Shown: positions 32,454 through 42,743, counted from the stretch's first letter. The stretch is DNA of 64,000 nt from Cognatundibacterium jejuense (GCF_014284255.1 NZ_JACOFV010000001.1:1-64000); one strand, 5' to 3'. Notes: a model not told the origin generated them from the sequence alone. A program made the numbers and translations.

Positions 32454-33374
32454 CTACCTAGCATCATGTCCTACGATGTTGTCGATTAGTAACTCAGGTT
32501 GGTCGAGATACAAGAAAATCGGCCCGTCACCGCCGCGTGTGAGTTGGAATAAGGTCAATTGCACGTCGCATCCGGGCTGCAGCAGCAGAACCACGTTGGG
32601 CGCATCGAATGGCGTCAGTTTGCGTATGGCGTACGACGGATAGGCATTGCGAATGCACCATGCTTGGGATGGTTCATAGAGACGGTCGCATCTAGCAATG
32701 GCGTTCAAGGGAATGCTGCCAAAACCGCGCGCACCAAGGTCGAGTTCGAGGCTGGTGTCAGTCAATGTATGGCAGCGCCGTCCTTGTACATACCAGCGGT
32801 CACCCAGCACCCAAACAAGACTGTAGGCCATTATCAGACCGAATGCCAGGTGCAGCGTGCGTATTTGTCCGGGAGACTTTGCTATGACGGAAGCAATCAA
32901 CACGTCGAATGGGATTTCGACGAACATCGCAACGAAGATTATGCCAATTACTGTCCCATAGGATCCACGCTCAAGATAGCCCAGCGGCTTTCCTGTTGGT
33001 CGCGCAGGCAGTTGACGCCGCAGCACCCAGTTAAGCAGGCCGCGCCACATCGTGCGCTCAAGTCGCATAAACGAGAGAAATTCAGGAGGTAATACCGCAC
33101 ACAGTCGATGCGGCCAAGCGGCACCTCGCGCCTTTGCGGCTTTCATGCGTCCCACGCTCAGTGGAAAACACGCCAGGTCTTTTGCCAAAATTAAGATCAA
33201 TGGTGCGGTCAGAAGAAAACGCAGGAAGGAGCGTTGCCACGTGGCGGGTAAAAACAGCGACACCAGCAGGCCATTCAATATAATCAGCACGCCGTAACCT
33301 GTCAGCGACAGCCAGGGTACTTTTTGCAAACTATCACGATAGAATCGCATTGTTGACGAGAATTGAGAATGCAT
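32454..33374 (-). CDS. multi-pass membrane protein, unknown
   Basis: 306 residues. N-terminal membrane pair (about 26-46, 50-66), then two segments around 142-165 and 175-193; the final 110 residues are a soluble beta-rich domain (RRCHTLTDTSLELDLGARGFGSIPLNAIARCDRL) that resembles a PH-like/bPH fold by pattern. No catalytic motif. A Fur-like sequence lies just upstream, so iron regulation is possible. First gene outside the prophage. Confidence 0.6.
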   Translation of the reverse strand: MHSQFSSTMRFYRDSLQKVPWLSLTGYGVLIILNGLLVSLFLPATWQRSFLRFLLTAPLILILAKDLACFPLSVGRMKAAKARGAAWPHRLCAVLPPEFLSFMRLERTMWRGLLNWVLRRQLPARPTGKPLGYLERGSYGTVIGIIFVAMFVEIPFDVLIASVIAKSPGQIRTLHLAFGLIMAYSLVWVLGDRWYVQGRRCHTLTDTSLELDLGARGFGSIPLNAIARCDRLYEPSQAWCIRNAYPSYAIRKLTPFDAPNVVLLLQPGCDVQLTLFQLTRGGDGPIFLYLDQPELLIDNIVGHDAR

Positions 33375-33394
33375 AATTATTCATTCAATCCTTA

Positions 33395-33415
33395 AATTAT
33401 AATTATAATTATCAT
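33395..33415. promoter_or_regulatory. Fur-box-like sequence
   Basis: On the minus strand ATGATAATTATAATTATAATT contains three GATAAT-like hexamers in series. It lies 21 bases upstream of the membrane protein start and about 105 upstream of gor. Low sequence complexity makes the call uncertain. Confidence 0.4.
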
Positions 33416-33520
33416 TGTAGCATTGCATGATCAATCGCGAGTTCAAAAAATCTGCAGCAAAATAGAATTGCTAGTAGGCTTAGCTAATCGAACTCGCTTA
33501 CTGGAAATGGATCGTGATAT

Positions 33521-34906
33521 ATGGAACAAGATTTTGATGTGGACTTTTTCGTCATTGGTGGTGGTTCTGGAGGTGTGAGGGCTGCCAGGATTGCAAGTCA
33601 ATTGGGTGCGAGAGTTGCCATCGCAGAAGAGTTTCAATATGGCGGTACTTGTGTAGTCAGGGGCTGTGTTCCGAAAAAACTCATGGTCTACGCCTCGCAT
33701 TTTTCGGAATTTTTTGAGGATGCTAAAGGTTTTGGGTGGTCGGTGGGCGATCGCTCATTTTCTTGGAAATCCTTCATTGAAGGGAAGAATGAAGAGATTG
33801 CCCGGTTAAGTTCTGTGTATGAAAAAAACCTGCTCAATGCGAATGTGAGAGTGCTTCGCGGTCACGTCACTTTCATTGACGCACATACGATTGAAATCAA
33901 CGATGGGCAACATGCCCGCATCACGGCAAAATATATATTAGTTGCCACAGGCGGTCGTCCTGCTTTGCCGTCTATTGATGGTGTTGAATATGCGATCTCC
34001 TCCAATGAAGTGTTCCATTTAAAAGAGCAACCAAAGCACATCGTGATCGTTGGCGCGGGATACATTGCACTTGAGTTTGCCGGGATATTTCATGGGCTAG
34101 GCACCAAAGTCACTGTCGTTCATCGTGGGCAAGAGCTATTGGGGGCGGGTTTTGATTCTAGTCTCCGGGCTCATATCAAAGAAGAGCTCATCAAAAAGAA
34201 TATTCAGTTTGAATTTTCTTGTGAAGTAGAACGTATAGAAAAAAATTCATCCGGCACCCTAAACGTTTACTTTAAAGATCAACAGCAAGCTCTGTTTGGT
34301 GTTGATCAGGTGATGTTTGCGACAGGAAGGTCTCCCAACGCAGATCATTTAAATTTGAGTTCTGTTGGTGTTCGTTTTGCTAAAAATGGATCCATTGAGG
34401 TGGATGAATATGGCAAAACTTCTGTTGATTCCATTTACGCAGTGGGTGATGTTTCTAGCCGCGTGGCGCTGACACCAGTTGCCATAAGAGAGGGTAATGC
34501 AGTTGCGCAAACGCTATTTGGTGGCACACCGACATCGGTTGATTTATCGCTGGTGCCGAGCGCCGTATTTACACAGCCAGCAATCGGAACTGTCGGTTTG
34601 AACGAAGCGCAAGCCCTGAGTAAATATAAAAATATCGATATTTACGAAAGCCATTTCAAGCCTTTAAAGCATGTCTTATCGGGGCGAGCAGAAAGGGTGC
34701 TGGTGAAGCTCATTGTTGACGTAGAGACGCAAAAGGTACTCGGTGCACATATGATAGGAGATGATGCGCCTGAGATTATTCAAATAATCGCCATTGCTCT
34801 GCGGATGGGGGCGACTAAGCAAGACTTTGATTCAACCATTGCTTTGCATCCGACCGTTGCTGAGGAGTTTGTGACGATGAAATCCGCAGTCAGAAAGACC
34901 TTATGA
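33521..34906 (+). CDS. gor: glutathione reductase
   Basis: 461 residues, plant-type glutathione-disulfide reductase. FAD Rossmann motif GGGSGG (13-18), redox C44-V-V-R-G-C49 in GGTCVVRGCVPKK, NAD(P) motif GAGYIALEFAG near residue 180, YAVGDVS near 307, and C-terminal HPTVAEEF with the active-site His. Reduces GSSG with NADPH in the cytosol. Complete. A separate start from its divergent neighbour. Confidence 0.96.
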   Translation: MEQDFDVDFFVIGGGSGGVRAARIASQLGARVAIAEEFQYGGTCVVRGCVPKKLMVYASHFSEFFEDAKGFGWSVGDRSFSWKSFIEGKNEEIARLSSVYEKNLLNANVRVLRGHVTFIDAHTIEINDGQHARITAKYILVATGGRPALPSIDGVEYAISSNEVFHLKEQPKHIVIVGAGYIALEFAGIFHGLGTKVTVVHRGQELLGAGFDSSLRAHIKEELIKKNIQFEFSCEVERIEKNSSGTLNVYFKDQQQALFGVDQVMFATGRSPNADHLNLSSVGVRFAKNGSIEVDEYGKTSVDSIYAVGDVSSRVALTPVAIREGNAVAQTLFGGTPTSVDLSLVPSAVFTQPAIGTVGLNEAQALSKYKNIDIYESHFKPLKHVLSGRAERVLVKLIVDVETQKVLGAHMIGDDAPEIIQIIAIALRMGATKQDFDSTIALHPTVAEEFVTMKSAVRKTL

Positions 34907-35014
34907 AGCCGGCACTATGCGAAAGAAAGTTATCGACGATAAATTACTTTTTACCTTGTGGTTTATGCTGGTAGATTTAAGATAGATTTTTAATTTTATT
35001 GAAGGATAAATACG

Positions 35015-35494
35015 ATGAATATTTCTGAAGAAATGCGTCCGCCATTTCCTCCATTTAACCGCGAGACTGCTATCCAGAAAGTAAGAATGGCGGAAGATGG
35101 ATGGAATAGTCGTGATCCTGTCCGCGTTTCATTGGCATATACAACCGACAGCAAATGGCGCAATCGTTCTGAGTTTCCGCGAGGTCGTGAAGAAATTGTC
35201 CAGTTTTTAACGCGCAAATGGGAGCGCGAAAAAGAATATCGACTCATCAAGGAATTATGGGCTTTCGATGGCGATCGTATTGCTGTCAGGTTTGCTTATG
35301 AGTGGCACGATGCAGAGGGGCACTGGTTTCGTTCCTATGGTAATGAGAACTGGGAGTTTGATGCCCATGGCTTAATGAAGCTGCGTTATGCGAGCATCAA
35401 CGATCTGGCGATTTCAGAAAGCGACAGGAAATTTCATTGGCCACAAGGACGCAGGCCAGATGATCATCCGGGGCTAAGCGAGCTCGGCTTGTAA
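35015..35494 (+). CDS. DUF1348 family NTF2-like protein
   Basis: 159 residues, full length. Typical features: [68 protein letters not shown] and [31 protein letters not shown]2 cone fold of the nuclear transport factor family. Role unknown; common near stress-response genes. It follows gor by about 108 bases. Confidence 0.93.
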   Translation: MNISEEMRPPFPPFNRETAIQKVRMAEDGWNSRDPVRVSLAYTTDSKWRNRSEFPRGREEIVQFLTRKWEREKEYRLIKELWAFDGDRIAVRFAYEWHDAEGHWFRSYGNENWEFDAHGLMKLRYASINDLAISESDRKFHWPQGRRPDDHPGLSELGL

Positions 35495-35570
35495 TGTGCC
35501 CTATTTGGGGTGAGGTGAGGGGGCGATTGTTCTTTATCTGAGGTGGTCATTGATCTGAGGAGTCAAGTGG

Positions 35571-36755
35571 GTGGTTCAACATACCAAAAAAATTGTTGGC
35601 ACTGAAATGCTCCCGCTTCAATATGGGCCGCTGGCAACTGGTGTTACTACCATTGTTGCTTTGCTTGTGTGGTTGTTCTTCAGTCAGCAAGAACGGTTGG
35701 CCGTGCTGTTGGTGGTGGGGGTCTTGTTTGGTTTGAGCTTGTATCACGCGGCGTTTGGATTTGCTGGCGCTTATCGGCGTCTGTTGGTTGCCCGTGATAG
35801 CGCTGGTGCGCAAGCGCAGGTGGTTATGCTGGCGGTTGCGATGCTATTGTTTGCGCCGGTATTGGCCACTGGCTCCGTGTTTGGTGATCTTGCGAGTGGG
35901 GCTGTCGCGCCTTTAGGAACACAGGTAGTGATTGGTGCATTGATGTTTGGTGTTGGCATGCAACTCGGCAATGGATGTGGATCTGGCACCTTGTTCGCTC
36001 TGGGTGGCGGTAGCACCCGTATGTTATTCACTCTCTCTACCTTTATTGGCGGTTCCTTTCTCGCCAGTCTGCACATGGCATGGTGGCAAAGTTTGCCTTC
36101 TGCGCCGCCAATTGTGCTCGGTGAGCTATTGGGTTGGCCCACTGCCGTTGCGCTGCAGGGCGGGTTTCTTGCAGCGCTATGGTTTGTTCTGCGCCGTTGG
36201 AATCGCGTGCAGGTAGTCACTTCAGGAGCAATAACCTGGCGTCGCTGTTTGTCCGGACCCTGGCCTTTACTGATGGGGGCTCTGGCCTTGGCATTGTTGA
36301 ATTTTGCGACGTTGTTAATCGCTGGCGGACCATGGGGCATCACCTGGGGATTTACTTTGCTGGGGGCTAAAATAGCATTGTTGTTTGGATGGGATCCTGC
36401 GCTGAGTAGCTTCTGGAATAGTGGATTTCAGCAGGATGCGCTGGAATCAAGCATCTTTGAAGATGTTACCGCCGTGATGGACATGGGTTTAGTGCTGGGC
36501 TCTCTATGTGCTGCGGCATTGGCTGGCAAGTTTTCTCCCACCCGCGTCATTTCTCGACGTTCTCTGATGGCAGCCTTGATCGGTGGTTTGTGTATGGGAT
36601 ATGGCTCCCGCATCGCTTTTGGTTGCAATGTCGGGGCTTTTTTCTCTGGCGTCGCATCTACCAGTTTACACGGCTGGCTTTGGATCGCGTGCGCACTTCC
36701 AGGTAGCTGGATCGGTATTCAATTGCGTCCCTTTTTTGGCTTACCTAAGCTTTAA
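35571..36755 (+). CDS. YeeE/YedE (TsuA-like) sulfur-compound transporter
   Basis: 394 residues from GTG 35571 with GAGGAG upstream; ATG 35607 is an alternative. A duplicated membrane protein with about ten segments and the family's Cys motifs GVGMQLGNGCGSGTLFALGGG in the first half and YGSRIAFGCNVGAFFSGVASTSLHGW in the second. Homologues take up thiosulfate. Each half carries a conserved Cys in G-N-G-C-G-S or F-G-C-N-V-G, matching the transport path. Confidence 0.92.
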   Translation: MVQHTKKIVGTEMLPLQYGPLATGVTTIVALLVWLFFSQQERLAVLLVVGVLFGLSLYHAAFGFAGAYRRLLVARDSAGAQAQVVMLAVAMLLFAPVLATGSVFGDLASGAVAPLGTQVVIGALMFGVGMQLGNGCGSGTLFALGGGSTRMLFTLSTFIGGSFLASLHMAWWQSLPSAPPIVLGELLGWPTAVALQGGFLAALWFVLRRWNRVQVVTSGAITWRRCLSGPWPLLMGALALALLNFATLLIAGGPWGITWGFTLLGAKIALLFGWDPALSSFWNSGFQQDALESSIFEDVTAVMDMGLVLGSLCAAALAGKFSPTRVISRRSLMAALIGGLCMGYGSRIAFGCNVGAFFSGVASTSLHGWLWIACALPGSWIGIQLRPFFGLPKL

Positions 36756-37298
36756 TCATGGGTGATCGGGAGATAACTTAAGCTGCAATCACCTTGCTTT
36801 GAGCAATATAAGCTGCACAAGTTTCGGCACAGGCTGCGCATGGTAACCTTGTTGGGCTATTCTGCCATCCAAAATACTATTTTCGCCATGTATTTAAGAA
36901 GTTGCTTTACGGTAAAAAATAAACTGTAAAAAGTAAATTCTAAAGAGTTAAAACGACTAAATTATTATCCACAGTTTCTGTGTATAACTTTGCTGAAAAT
37001 GGCGCCCAGCCTCGCTCTCCTCGTAGATGCTAAAAATTAGGCAATCATCAGATTCCCAGAGAAAGTGCGCTAATAATATGCTTTTTGATATTTCGCATTG
37101 GCAATTTGAAAGTCCTTCAGATCGTTGCTAATATTGACAATGTCTGGCGTGACGACGAGAGATAAATTGTCGATTGCTTACTGTTAAGTCGCTTATTCGA
37201 TCTGAGGGGCGAGCTGCCGTTGAATTCGCATGATTTGCGGGAGAGGCGTGGCACGTATGTTATGCTAGAGGACTTTGTGAAATTTTACTTTTATATTC
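36756..37298. other. intergenic region with DnaA-box pair
   Basis: No confident gene. Contains the DnaA-box pair described separately, an AT-rich stretch at 36890-36965, and on the minus strand a short open segment (about 36780-36845) spelling PCAACAETCAAYIAQS, like the end of a DUF326 four-helix copper-storage protein, without a start. Confidence 0.5.
36965..36987. promoter_or_regulatory. inverted pair of DnaA boxes
   Basis: TTATCCACA at 36965-36973 and TGTGTATAA at 36979-36987 (TTATACACA on the minus strand) both match TTATNCACA exactly, five bases apart in inverted orientation, next to an AT-rich tract. Confidence 0.6.
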
Positions 37299-37739
37299 AT
37301 GCAAACTACAAGTAAGTCTATTCCTGTTTCAGCTGCACAGGCGCTGTTAAAAACCTTGAAAGAGGCGTTTCCGGTCTTTTTGAATAGCGAACCGCTGTCA
37401 ATCGGTATTGATAAACAGATTATCGCTAAGCTGCCAGACGTGGATCGCAAAGTGTTGCGTATGACGCTTGCCTATCACACGAAGTCAACGCGCTATTTGC
37501 AAAAACTCGCAAAAGCGGAAACTCGTTTTGATCTCGAGGGCAATCCAACTGATGCACTGAATGATACGCACAGAGCCTATGCGGTGACGATGCTCAAAGA
37601 AAGAGCACAAAAAAATACTGCGCGTATCAAAGAGCAGGCCGCTTTTGAACGGCAGAAAAAAGCCGAAGCAGAAGAAGCGGAAAACGCCAAAAAACGTGCT
37701 GAGAAATTGAATCAACTGGCAATGAAATTTGCCAAATAA
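37299..37739 (+). CDS. proQ: ProQ/FinO-family RNA chaperone
   Basis: 146 residues: ProQ/FinO domain at 10-105 (LLKTLKEAFPVFLNSEPLSIGIDKQI, VLRMTLAYHTKSTRYLQKLA, TRFDLEGNPTDAL) and a Lys/Glu/Ala-rich coiled C-terminus. Binds structured sRNAs and mRNAs. The minimal single-domain form is usual in beta- and gammaproteobacteria. Confidence 0.9.
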   Translation: MQTTSKSIPVSAAQALLKTLKEAFPVFLNSEPLSIGIDKQIIAKLPDVDRKVLRMTLAYHTKSTRYLQKLAKAETRFDLEGNPTDALNDTHRAYAVTMLKERAQKNTARIKEQAAFERQKKAEAEEAENAKKRAEKLNQLAMKFAK

Positions 37740-37961
37740 ACTTGTCGTTTACTGATAAGCGTCGCAAAATCTTCAAATAGAAATGCGGCGCAAATTCACT
37801 AACGTTGCTACGAGCTATGCACTTCATATCACAAACAAAATGCCTGTGATAATTGGGCGATAATAGGCCATGCGGTTCGCAACAATGTTTTGTATCGTTG
37901 AGAATAAGCGGTTTAGTTTTGCAGGTAGTTAGTTTTACAGGTAGTTAGTTTTATTAATGGA

Positions 37962-38768
37962 CTAACGCCGTTTTTTTATTGCTGCATTCAGTTTCTGAAT
38001 AGTCTCATCCCCCACCATTTTGCTGCAATACAGATAACGTGGCTTGCCTTCTGGCGAATCGTGAAGCTGTCTGAAAGTAAGGCCATTTGCTTGCGTACCG
38101 AATTGTTTGATTTGATACGCTGCTTCTTCAGGCGTAAACAGAGCCGCGTCCACTATTGCCATTGCAACTAATTTCACTCTTCCATGACTATCATCTGATG
38201 GACGAAGGACGCGCGCTTTTGACTGCAGCAGGAGCTTATCTACCGTTTCGCCATACGAATAACCGTGACGCAACGCGATGGTGAGTGAGGGATCGTCTAA
38301 TAGGCTTTCCATGGTGTTGATAGCGTGCATCTTTGGATTATCACTACGAATAATGATCCCTTGCGACATGCCATGCGCAATAGCTAGGGTGTATTTGCCT
38401 GATTTGGCGCGGTCGGTCGTCCAATAGTAGCCGATTGCACATGCCGCCTCTGTATTGTTCGTGATCGTTAATTCCTGGCGGGCCACGGGGGCTTCTGATA
38501 ACGTGAACGCTATCCCGGCAGCTTTGAACGTCTCCGTGGCAGGCAAGCCCAATGTTCCTTTAAGTTGGTTATTCTCCAAAAACATGAATGGCACTCTGTT
38601 TTCGTAGTACAGCTTTATCGGCTCGGCATAAAGGTTTGTTGATATCGTCAACGTGACAATGAGTGGCACGAGCAAATGTCGTCTCTGTTGTGGACGCTGG
38701 ACAAAAGAAAATCGATGAAGGATTTTCTTGAGAATATTTTTTAGAGTAAGTGTCACCGGCATTATCAA
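37962..38768 (-). CDS. periplasmic solute-binding protein, family 3-like
   Basis: 268 residues with a basic N-terminus and hydrophobic signal stretch (about 31-47, HLLVPLIVTLTISTNLYAEP). The mature part has the family 3 outline: IKLYYENRVPFMFLENNQLKGTLGLPATETFKAAGI, with a central DDPSLTIALRHGYSYGETVDKLL hinge. Such proteins bind amino acids or act as sensors; no transporter is adjacent, so a signalling or orphan role is possible. Substrate unknown. Confidence 0.78.
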   Translation of the reverse strand: MIMPVTLTLKNILKKILHRFSFVQRPQQRRHLLVPLIVTLTISTNLYAEPIKLYYENRVPFMFLENNQLKGTLGLPATETFKAAGIAFTLSEAPVARQELTITNNTEAACAIGYYWTTDRAKSGKYTLAIAHGMSQGIIIRSDNPKMHAINTMESLLDDPSLTIALRHGYSYGETVDKLLLQSKARVLRPSDDSHGRVKLVAMAIVDAALFTPEEAAYQIKQFGTQANGLTFRQLHDSPEGKPRYLYCSKMVGDETIQKLNAAIKKRR

Positions 38769-39093
38769 CTTTCATGCAGCCTGAAAACCGAGTGAGTTGA
38801 TTACAGTTCAAGCTGTCGAGATGCACTTTGTTTGCGGTGCTAACGCAGTTTTCATGGTTTTATAGGTTACTTTCTGGATTTGTTGCTTTGGCTTGAAAGT
38901 ACCGTTTGCCCAAAAGCATTATATCTGGTGGAATCACCTAGTTAATTGGAAATTGGTCGGCACGTATCAGAATTCACATTTCTTGTAAAATTTATTGTGT
39001 AAATTATATTTTTACGTGCATTAAGATAACTACTTTCGATGAAATCATCAGTTTTTCATAAAAAACGATGGTGTTTTTCTCCAGTATTTCTAT
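38769..39093. other. no gene seen
   Basis: AT-rich intergenic DNA between two converging/tandem minus-strand genes; presumably holds the promoter of the solute-binding gene. Nothing else recognised. Confidence 0.4.
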
Positions 39094-39126
39094 AAAAAAA
39101 GCCCGCAGCTTTTAAGGCTGAGGGCT
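39094..39126 (-). terminator. rho-independent terminator of the bdhA operon
   Basis: On the minus strand AGCCCTCAGC-CTTAAAA-GCTGCGGGCT, a 10-bp stem with one mismatch, then seven T. It lies 42 bases past the bdhA stop. Confidence 0.85.
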
Positions 39127-39167
39127 CTGGTTTTATGGCGCATTGATACGCCAGTTCGCTTAACTTC

Positions 39168-39950
39168 TTATTGCATATGCCAGCCGTGGCTTACAGTCAC
39201 GGATTGACCTGTCAACGCATTGGTGCCAAAAGCAGCGAGGAACAATGCGGTCTGAGCAACGTCCTGAACAGTCGTAAATTCACCATCGACTGTTTCTTTC
39301 AACATCACGTTTTTGATGACTTCGGCTTCTGTGATGCCTAGCTCTTTAGCTTGTTCTGGGATTTGCTTATCGACCAATGGTGTGCGAACAAAGCCAGGGC
39401 AGATGACGTTGGAGCGAATATTGTGTTTCGCACCTTCTTTCGCAACGACTTTTGCCAGTCCGATCAAACCATGTTTGGCAGCTACGTAAGGAGCCTTCAA
39501 TGGGGACGCTTCATGGGAGTGAACCGAGCCCATGTAAATCACGCTGCCGCCTTTGCCGCTGGCGATCATCGCGCGCATGCATGCGCGTGTAGTCAGGAAA
39601 GCGCCGTCAAGGTGAATGGCGGTCATTTTTTTCCAGTTATCGAGGCTCAGATCAACGATGGGGCTGATGATTTGAATGCCAGCATTGCTGATTAAAATAT
39701 CGACTGTGCCGTAGGCGGCGACTGCATCGGCAACACCTTTATCAACTTGTGCTTCATCCGTCACGTTCATGGCAACAGCCATCGCTATGCCACCGGATTG
39801 TTCGATTTCTTTAGCAGTTGCTTGTGCTGCTTCTAATGCCATATCAGCGATGACAATCTTTGCGCCTTGTTTTGCGTATTCAATCGCAATTTCTTTACCG
39901 ATACCGCTGGCAGCGCCAGTAATCAGAGCAACTTTATCTTTGAGTAACAT
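39168..39950 (-). CDS. bdhA: 3-hydroxybutyrate dehydrogenase
   Basis: 260 residues, short-chain dehydrogenase of the D-3-hydroxybutyrate type. [12 protein letters not shown] (NAD fold), N89-A-G, catalytic S142, Y155 and K159, and the family C-terminus [16 protein letters not shown]. Interconverts 3-hydroxybutyrate and acetoacetate in PHB or ketone-body breakdown. Last gene of the patatin-adc-bdhA operon, nine bases after adc. Confidence 0.94.
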   Translation of the reverse strand: MLLKDKVALITGAASGIGKEIAIEYAKQGAKIVIADMALEAAQATAKEIEQSGGIAMAVAMNVTDEAQVDKGVADAVAAYGTVDILISNAGIQIISPIVDLSLDNWKKMTAIHLDGAFLTTRACMRAMIASGKGGSVIYMGSVHSHEASPLKAPYVAAKHGLIGLAKVVAKEGAKHNIRSNVICPGFVRTPLVDKQIPEQAKELGITEAEVIKNVMLKETVDGEFTTVQDVAQTALFLAAFGTNALTGQSVTVSHGWHMQ

Positions 39951-39959
39951 AGGTTTCCT

Positions 39960-40706
39960 TTACTTGGTTGGGGCGAGATAATCGTGAACGACTTTGCCGT
40001 AAGGCAGAGTCAGATCCGACAAAATATGCACAGCAGAGAGTACTTCCAATACCGGTAAGTTGGCGACAGGTGCGAGCGCATTGGCAAACAATTCCAATGC
40101 TCCCGGTCCACCCCAGGCGCCTTTCACAACGATATCGGTAAAGTTGACTTGCACCAGTTCGCAAATGCGAGGCGTACCGTCAACATGGGGAACCACTTTA
40201 AACAGAAAATTCGGTACTTCCAATGAGGCTTTGATTGCAGCGTGATCGAGTTGTGTGTGCTTGAAACCCATGGTGCCAGTAGCAACGCGGGCATCACTGT
40301 AATCTAGTGTGCCGATCAACGTGTCTTTGTGTACCCGTAATTCAGGATCGCCTAATTTTTTGGGGAAGCCCCAGATTTCACGGCCACCAGCAATTGGTGG
40401 ATGATCGTTCAGGTACATGCTGTGGACATAAGAGCCATGTACGCCATCGAGCGTGACTGGAATAACTTGTCCAGATTCGCAATAGTGGCCAAAGCCAGTT
40501 GAGTCCGGCATGTTGATGAACTCATACTTCACGATGGGTTCAGCCAATTTTAATGGTGCTGGAATAATTTTTTCCAGCAGCGCAGGATCAGTGCGATAAC
40601 TAATGATCAGGAATTCACGGTCGGTGAAGCGGTATGGTCCTGGAGGAAACGCAGGATTAGTGTATGGCATTGCAAATGCATTACGGCGAATTTCTTCTTC
40701 GGTCAT
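39960..40706 (-). CDS. adc: acetoacetate decarboxylase
   Basis: 248 residues, full length. [12 protein letters not shown] contains the Schiff-base Lys (K116) next to K117, which lowers its pKa, as in the clostridial enzyme; E-x-x-x-Y...[13 protein letters not shown] and P-x-x-L pocket residues are present. Converts acetoacetate to acetone and CO2. Operon with patatin (upstream, seven bases) and bdhA (downstream). Confidence 0.93.
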   Translation of the reverse strand: MTEEEIRRNAFAMPYTNPAFPPGPYRFTDREFLIISYRTDPALLEKIIPAPLKLAEPIVKYEFINMPDSTGFGHYCESGQVIPVTLDGVHGSYVHSMYLNDHPPIAGGREIWGFPKKLGDPELRVHKDTLIGTLDYSDARVATGTMGFKHTQLDHAAIKASLEVPNFLFKVVPHVDGTPRICELVQVNFTDIVVKGAWGGPGALELFANALAPVANLPVLEVLSAVHILSDLTLPYGKVVHDYLAPTK

Positions 40707-40713
40707 GGTCGTC

Positions 40714-41820
40714 CTATTCCTGTGGAAGTTCGTGGATGATAAGCCCTGCGTGGGGTGGCAATGGTTGTAGCCATGCTTTGTGTCTGAGCGCCCGTTTGCA
40801 ATCGTGGATTCCCGATTCCCAGCGCGTTTGTATGGTGCTGGAGCTGAAATCTACATCTTTGAAATAATGGTCGTCAGGCAAAGCTTTCATGATCAGATTG
40901 ACCACGTTGATGGTGTGATCGCATCCGAGTGAAATCAGTGGTTTGAGTTTTTTGTTATTACGCTCAGCTTCAGGCAGATGTTCAGATAAAGTCCTGATCG
41001 CCTTTTGCAAATCATGAATTTTTTGATGTGCCAGCAATTGTTCTTTGGAGCGACTCGCGTACTGAATATTTTTGTAGCGTGCCATTGCTTCTGAAATTGA
41101 AGACGGACGGGTTTCTGTGGGGTCCCATAAATCAATCATGAAGCAGAGAGCGTCGTTTTTATCGCCTTCTTCCAAAAAAATTTCTAATGGAGAATTTGAA
41201 TACACGCCACCATCCCAATAGGCTCGCCCATCAATTTCAACTGGTGGAAAGCCGGGAGGCAATGCGCCGCTTGCCATGATGTGTTCGGGACGGATAACTT
41301 GTTTTTTGCTGTCAAATACCGCGCTTTGTCCGTTGTCCAGATCGACGGCGCAGACAGAAAGGCGCACCTTGCCTTGATTTAAATAATCAAAATCAACGTA
41401 TTTTTCTAAGGTGCTTTTAAGTGGGGAGGTATCGTAGAACGCCACCTGATTCAAAGGAACTTTGGCGTTGATGTCCCATGCTGCACCTGGCCGTGGTTTA
41501 AAAAAACCATCAACCCCGTTCATCATTGTGCCTACGGTATTGAGGGTGCTGCTAACGCCTGCCCAAGGGGTCATAGAAGGCCAGAAGCTGGAGCGGTGCA
41601 ATGCGTTTGGAGCTAAGCTATCCCAAAAGGCACGTAGTTGTTCAACGCGTTTTTCCGGTGGATTGCCGGCGATAAGTGCGCCGTTAATCGCACCAATTGA
41701 GGTTCCTATGACCCAATCAAGCGGGGTGTGATGTTCATGTAATTCTTGGTAAACACCACCCTGGTAAGCGCCTAGTGCGCCTCCGCCTTGCAAGATGAGA
41801 ACTGTGCTTTGTTGCGTCAT
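40714..41820 (-). CDS. patatin-like phospholipase (DUF3734-containing)
   Basis: About 368 residues from ATG 41820 ([14 protein letters not shown]) with AAAGGA upstream; 29 more residues are open upstream. Catalytic dyad: nucleophile S41 in GTSIG after the [11 protein letters not shown] oxyanion loop, and Asp in [11 protein letters not shown]. The C-terminal DUF3734 extension is present. Lipid or short-chain ester hydrolase; with adc and bdhA it likely serves polyhydroxybutyrate/ketone-body metabolism (inference). Confidence 0.9.
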   Translation of the reverse strand: MTQQSTVLILQGGGALGAYQGGVYQELHEHHTPLDWVIGTSIGAINGALIAGNPPEKRVEQLRAFWDSLAPNALHRSSFWPSMTPWAGVSSTLNTVGTMMNGVDGFFKPRPGAAWDINAKVPLNQVAFYDTSPLKSTLEKYVDFDYLNQGKVRLSVCAVDLDNGQSAVFDSKKQVIRPEHIMASGALPPGFPPVEIDGRAYWDGGVYSNSPLEIFLEEGDKNDALCFMIDLWDPTETRPSSISEAMARYKNIQYASRSKEQLLAHQKIHDLQKAIRTLSEHLPEAERNNKKLKPLISLGCDHTINVVNLIMKALPDDHYFKDVDFSSSTIQTRWESGIHDCKRALRHKAWLQPLPPHAGLIIHELPQE

Positions 41821-42066
41821 GCTGTCCTTTCGGGATGAAGACTGAATATCTTTGGATCTTTGAATCTGAACAATCATTCGATTGTAAATATTAACCGAAT
41901 CTTGCATTAATTGTATGACCGCTTTGTTACTTAGGGGAACTAATTTAATGCAAAAATGTAAAATAAATTTTTAATATTAAAGCAACTGTTTCAAGGTGGG
42001 GTCTTTTGTTACTTTTGCAAGCTTCACTGTTTGATACATTACGTTGAATATTGTTTCTTGTGATTA

Positions 42067-42084
42067 TTTATACGCATGTATAAA
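42067..42084. promoter_or_regulatory. palindrome at the tetR start, probable operator
   Basis: TTTATAC-GCAT-GTATAAA, seven-base perfect arms, ending eight bases before the TetR start codon; a likely autoregulatory TetR operator (inference). Confidence 0.55.
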
Positions 42085-42092
42085 ATAAATTC

Positions 42093-42743
42093 ATGAAATC
42101 AAACTCGAAATCATCAAAGAATCTCAGTACCCGCGAATCACTATTGCAAAGTGGTTTGGTTCTGGTGGAATTAACAGGCTTGCGTGGGCTCACTGTGCGT
42201 GAGTTAGCGGCGCATGCGAACGTCAATTTAGGTAGTTTCGTGTATCACTTCCGTAATCGCGATAATTTTTTGGCTGAATTGGTAGAGATCTGGTATCAGC
42301 CCATGTACCAACAACTGCGAATGACGAGTGAAGCTGCTGGTAATGCGTCAGCGTTATCTCGTTTAAAAAGCACCGTGGAAAATCTGATCGATCTGGTGAG
42401 TGCCAAAGCGCCATTCATCAGCCACTTATTTGCCGATGCCTTTGCCGGGGAAGTTGCTGCGCAAAAATTTTTACTGAATCTACCAAATCGCCACCCACAA
42501 ATTATTTATCGCCTGATGAGTGAGGCGCAGCAAGAAAAATCGGTGGCTTCTGGCTCAACCTTGCATTTGGTAATTTTTGTGATGACAGCTGTGGGTATGC
42601 CTTTGTTATTGGCTGGTGAAATGATGCAGGGTTGTGATTGGTTGCCTGACGATGCGCAAAAAATTCGTGATCTGATGCGTGACCCTGATTCGGCTAAACA
42701 GCGATTGCTTTGGGCATTAGCCGGCATCGCTTTTCAGAAATAG
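42093..42743 (+). CDS. TetR-family regulator of the efflux operon
   Basis: 216 residues. N-terminal helix-turn-helix LTVRELAAHANVNLGSFVYHFRNRDNFL, then a helical ligand domain (CerR-like, with a PTGVG-type end). It sits immediately upstream of the transporter genes, and a palindrome covers its start region, so it probably represses itself and the operon until a substrate binds. Confidence 0.92.
   Translation: MKSNSKSSKNLSTRESLLQSGLVLVELTGLRGLTVRELAAHANVNLGSFVYHFRNRDNFLAELVEIWYQPMYQQLRMTSEAAGNASALSRLKSTVENLIDLVSAKAPFISHLFADAFAGEVAAQKFLLNLPNRHPQIIYRLMSEAQQEKSVASGSTLHLVIFVMTAVGMPLLLAGEMMQGCDWLPDDAQKIRDLMRDPDSAKQRLLWALAGIAFQK

Noticed and set aside
36780-36845. Minus-strand Cys-rich segment like the end of a DUF326 copper-storage protein
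   Set aside because: Only about 20 residues, no start and no upstream half; mentioned as part of the intergenic region but not called a gene.
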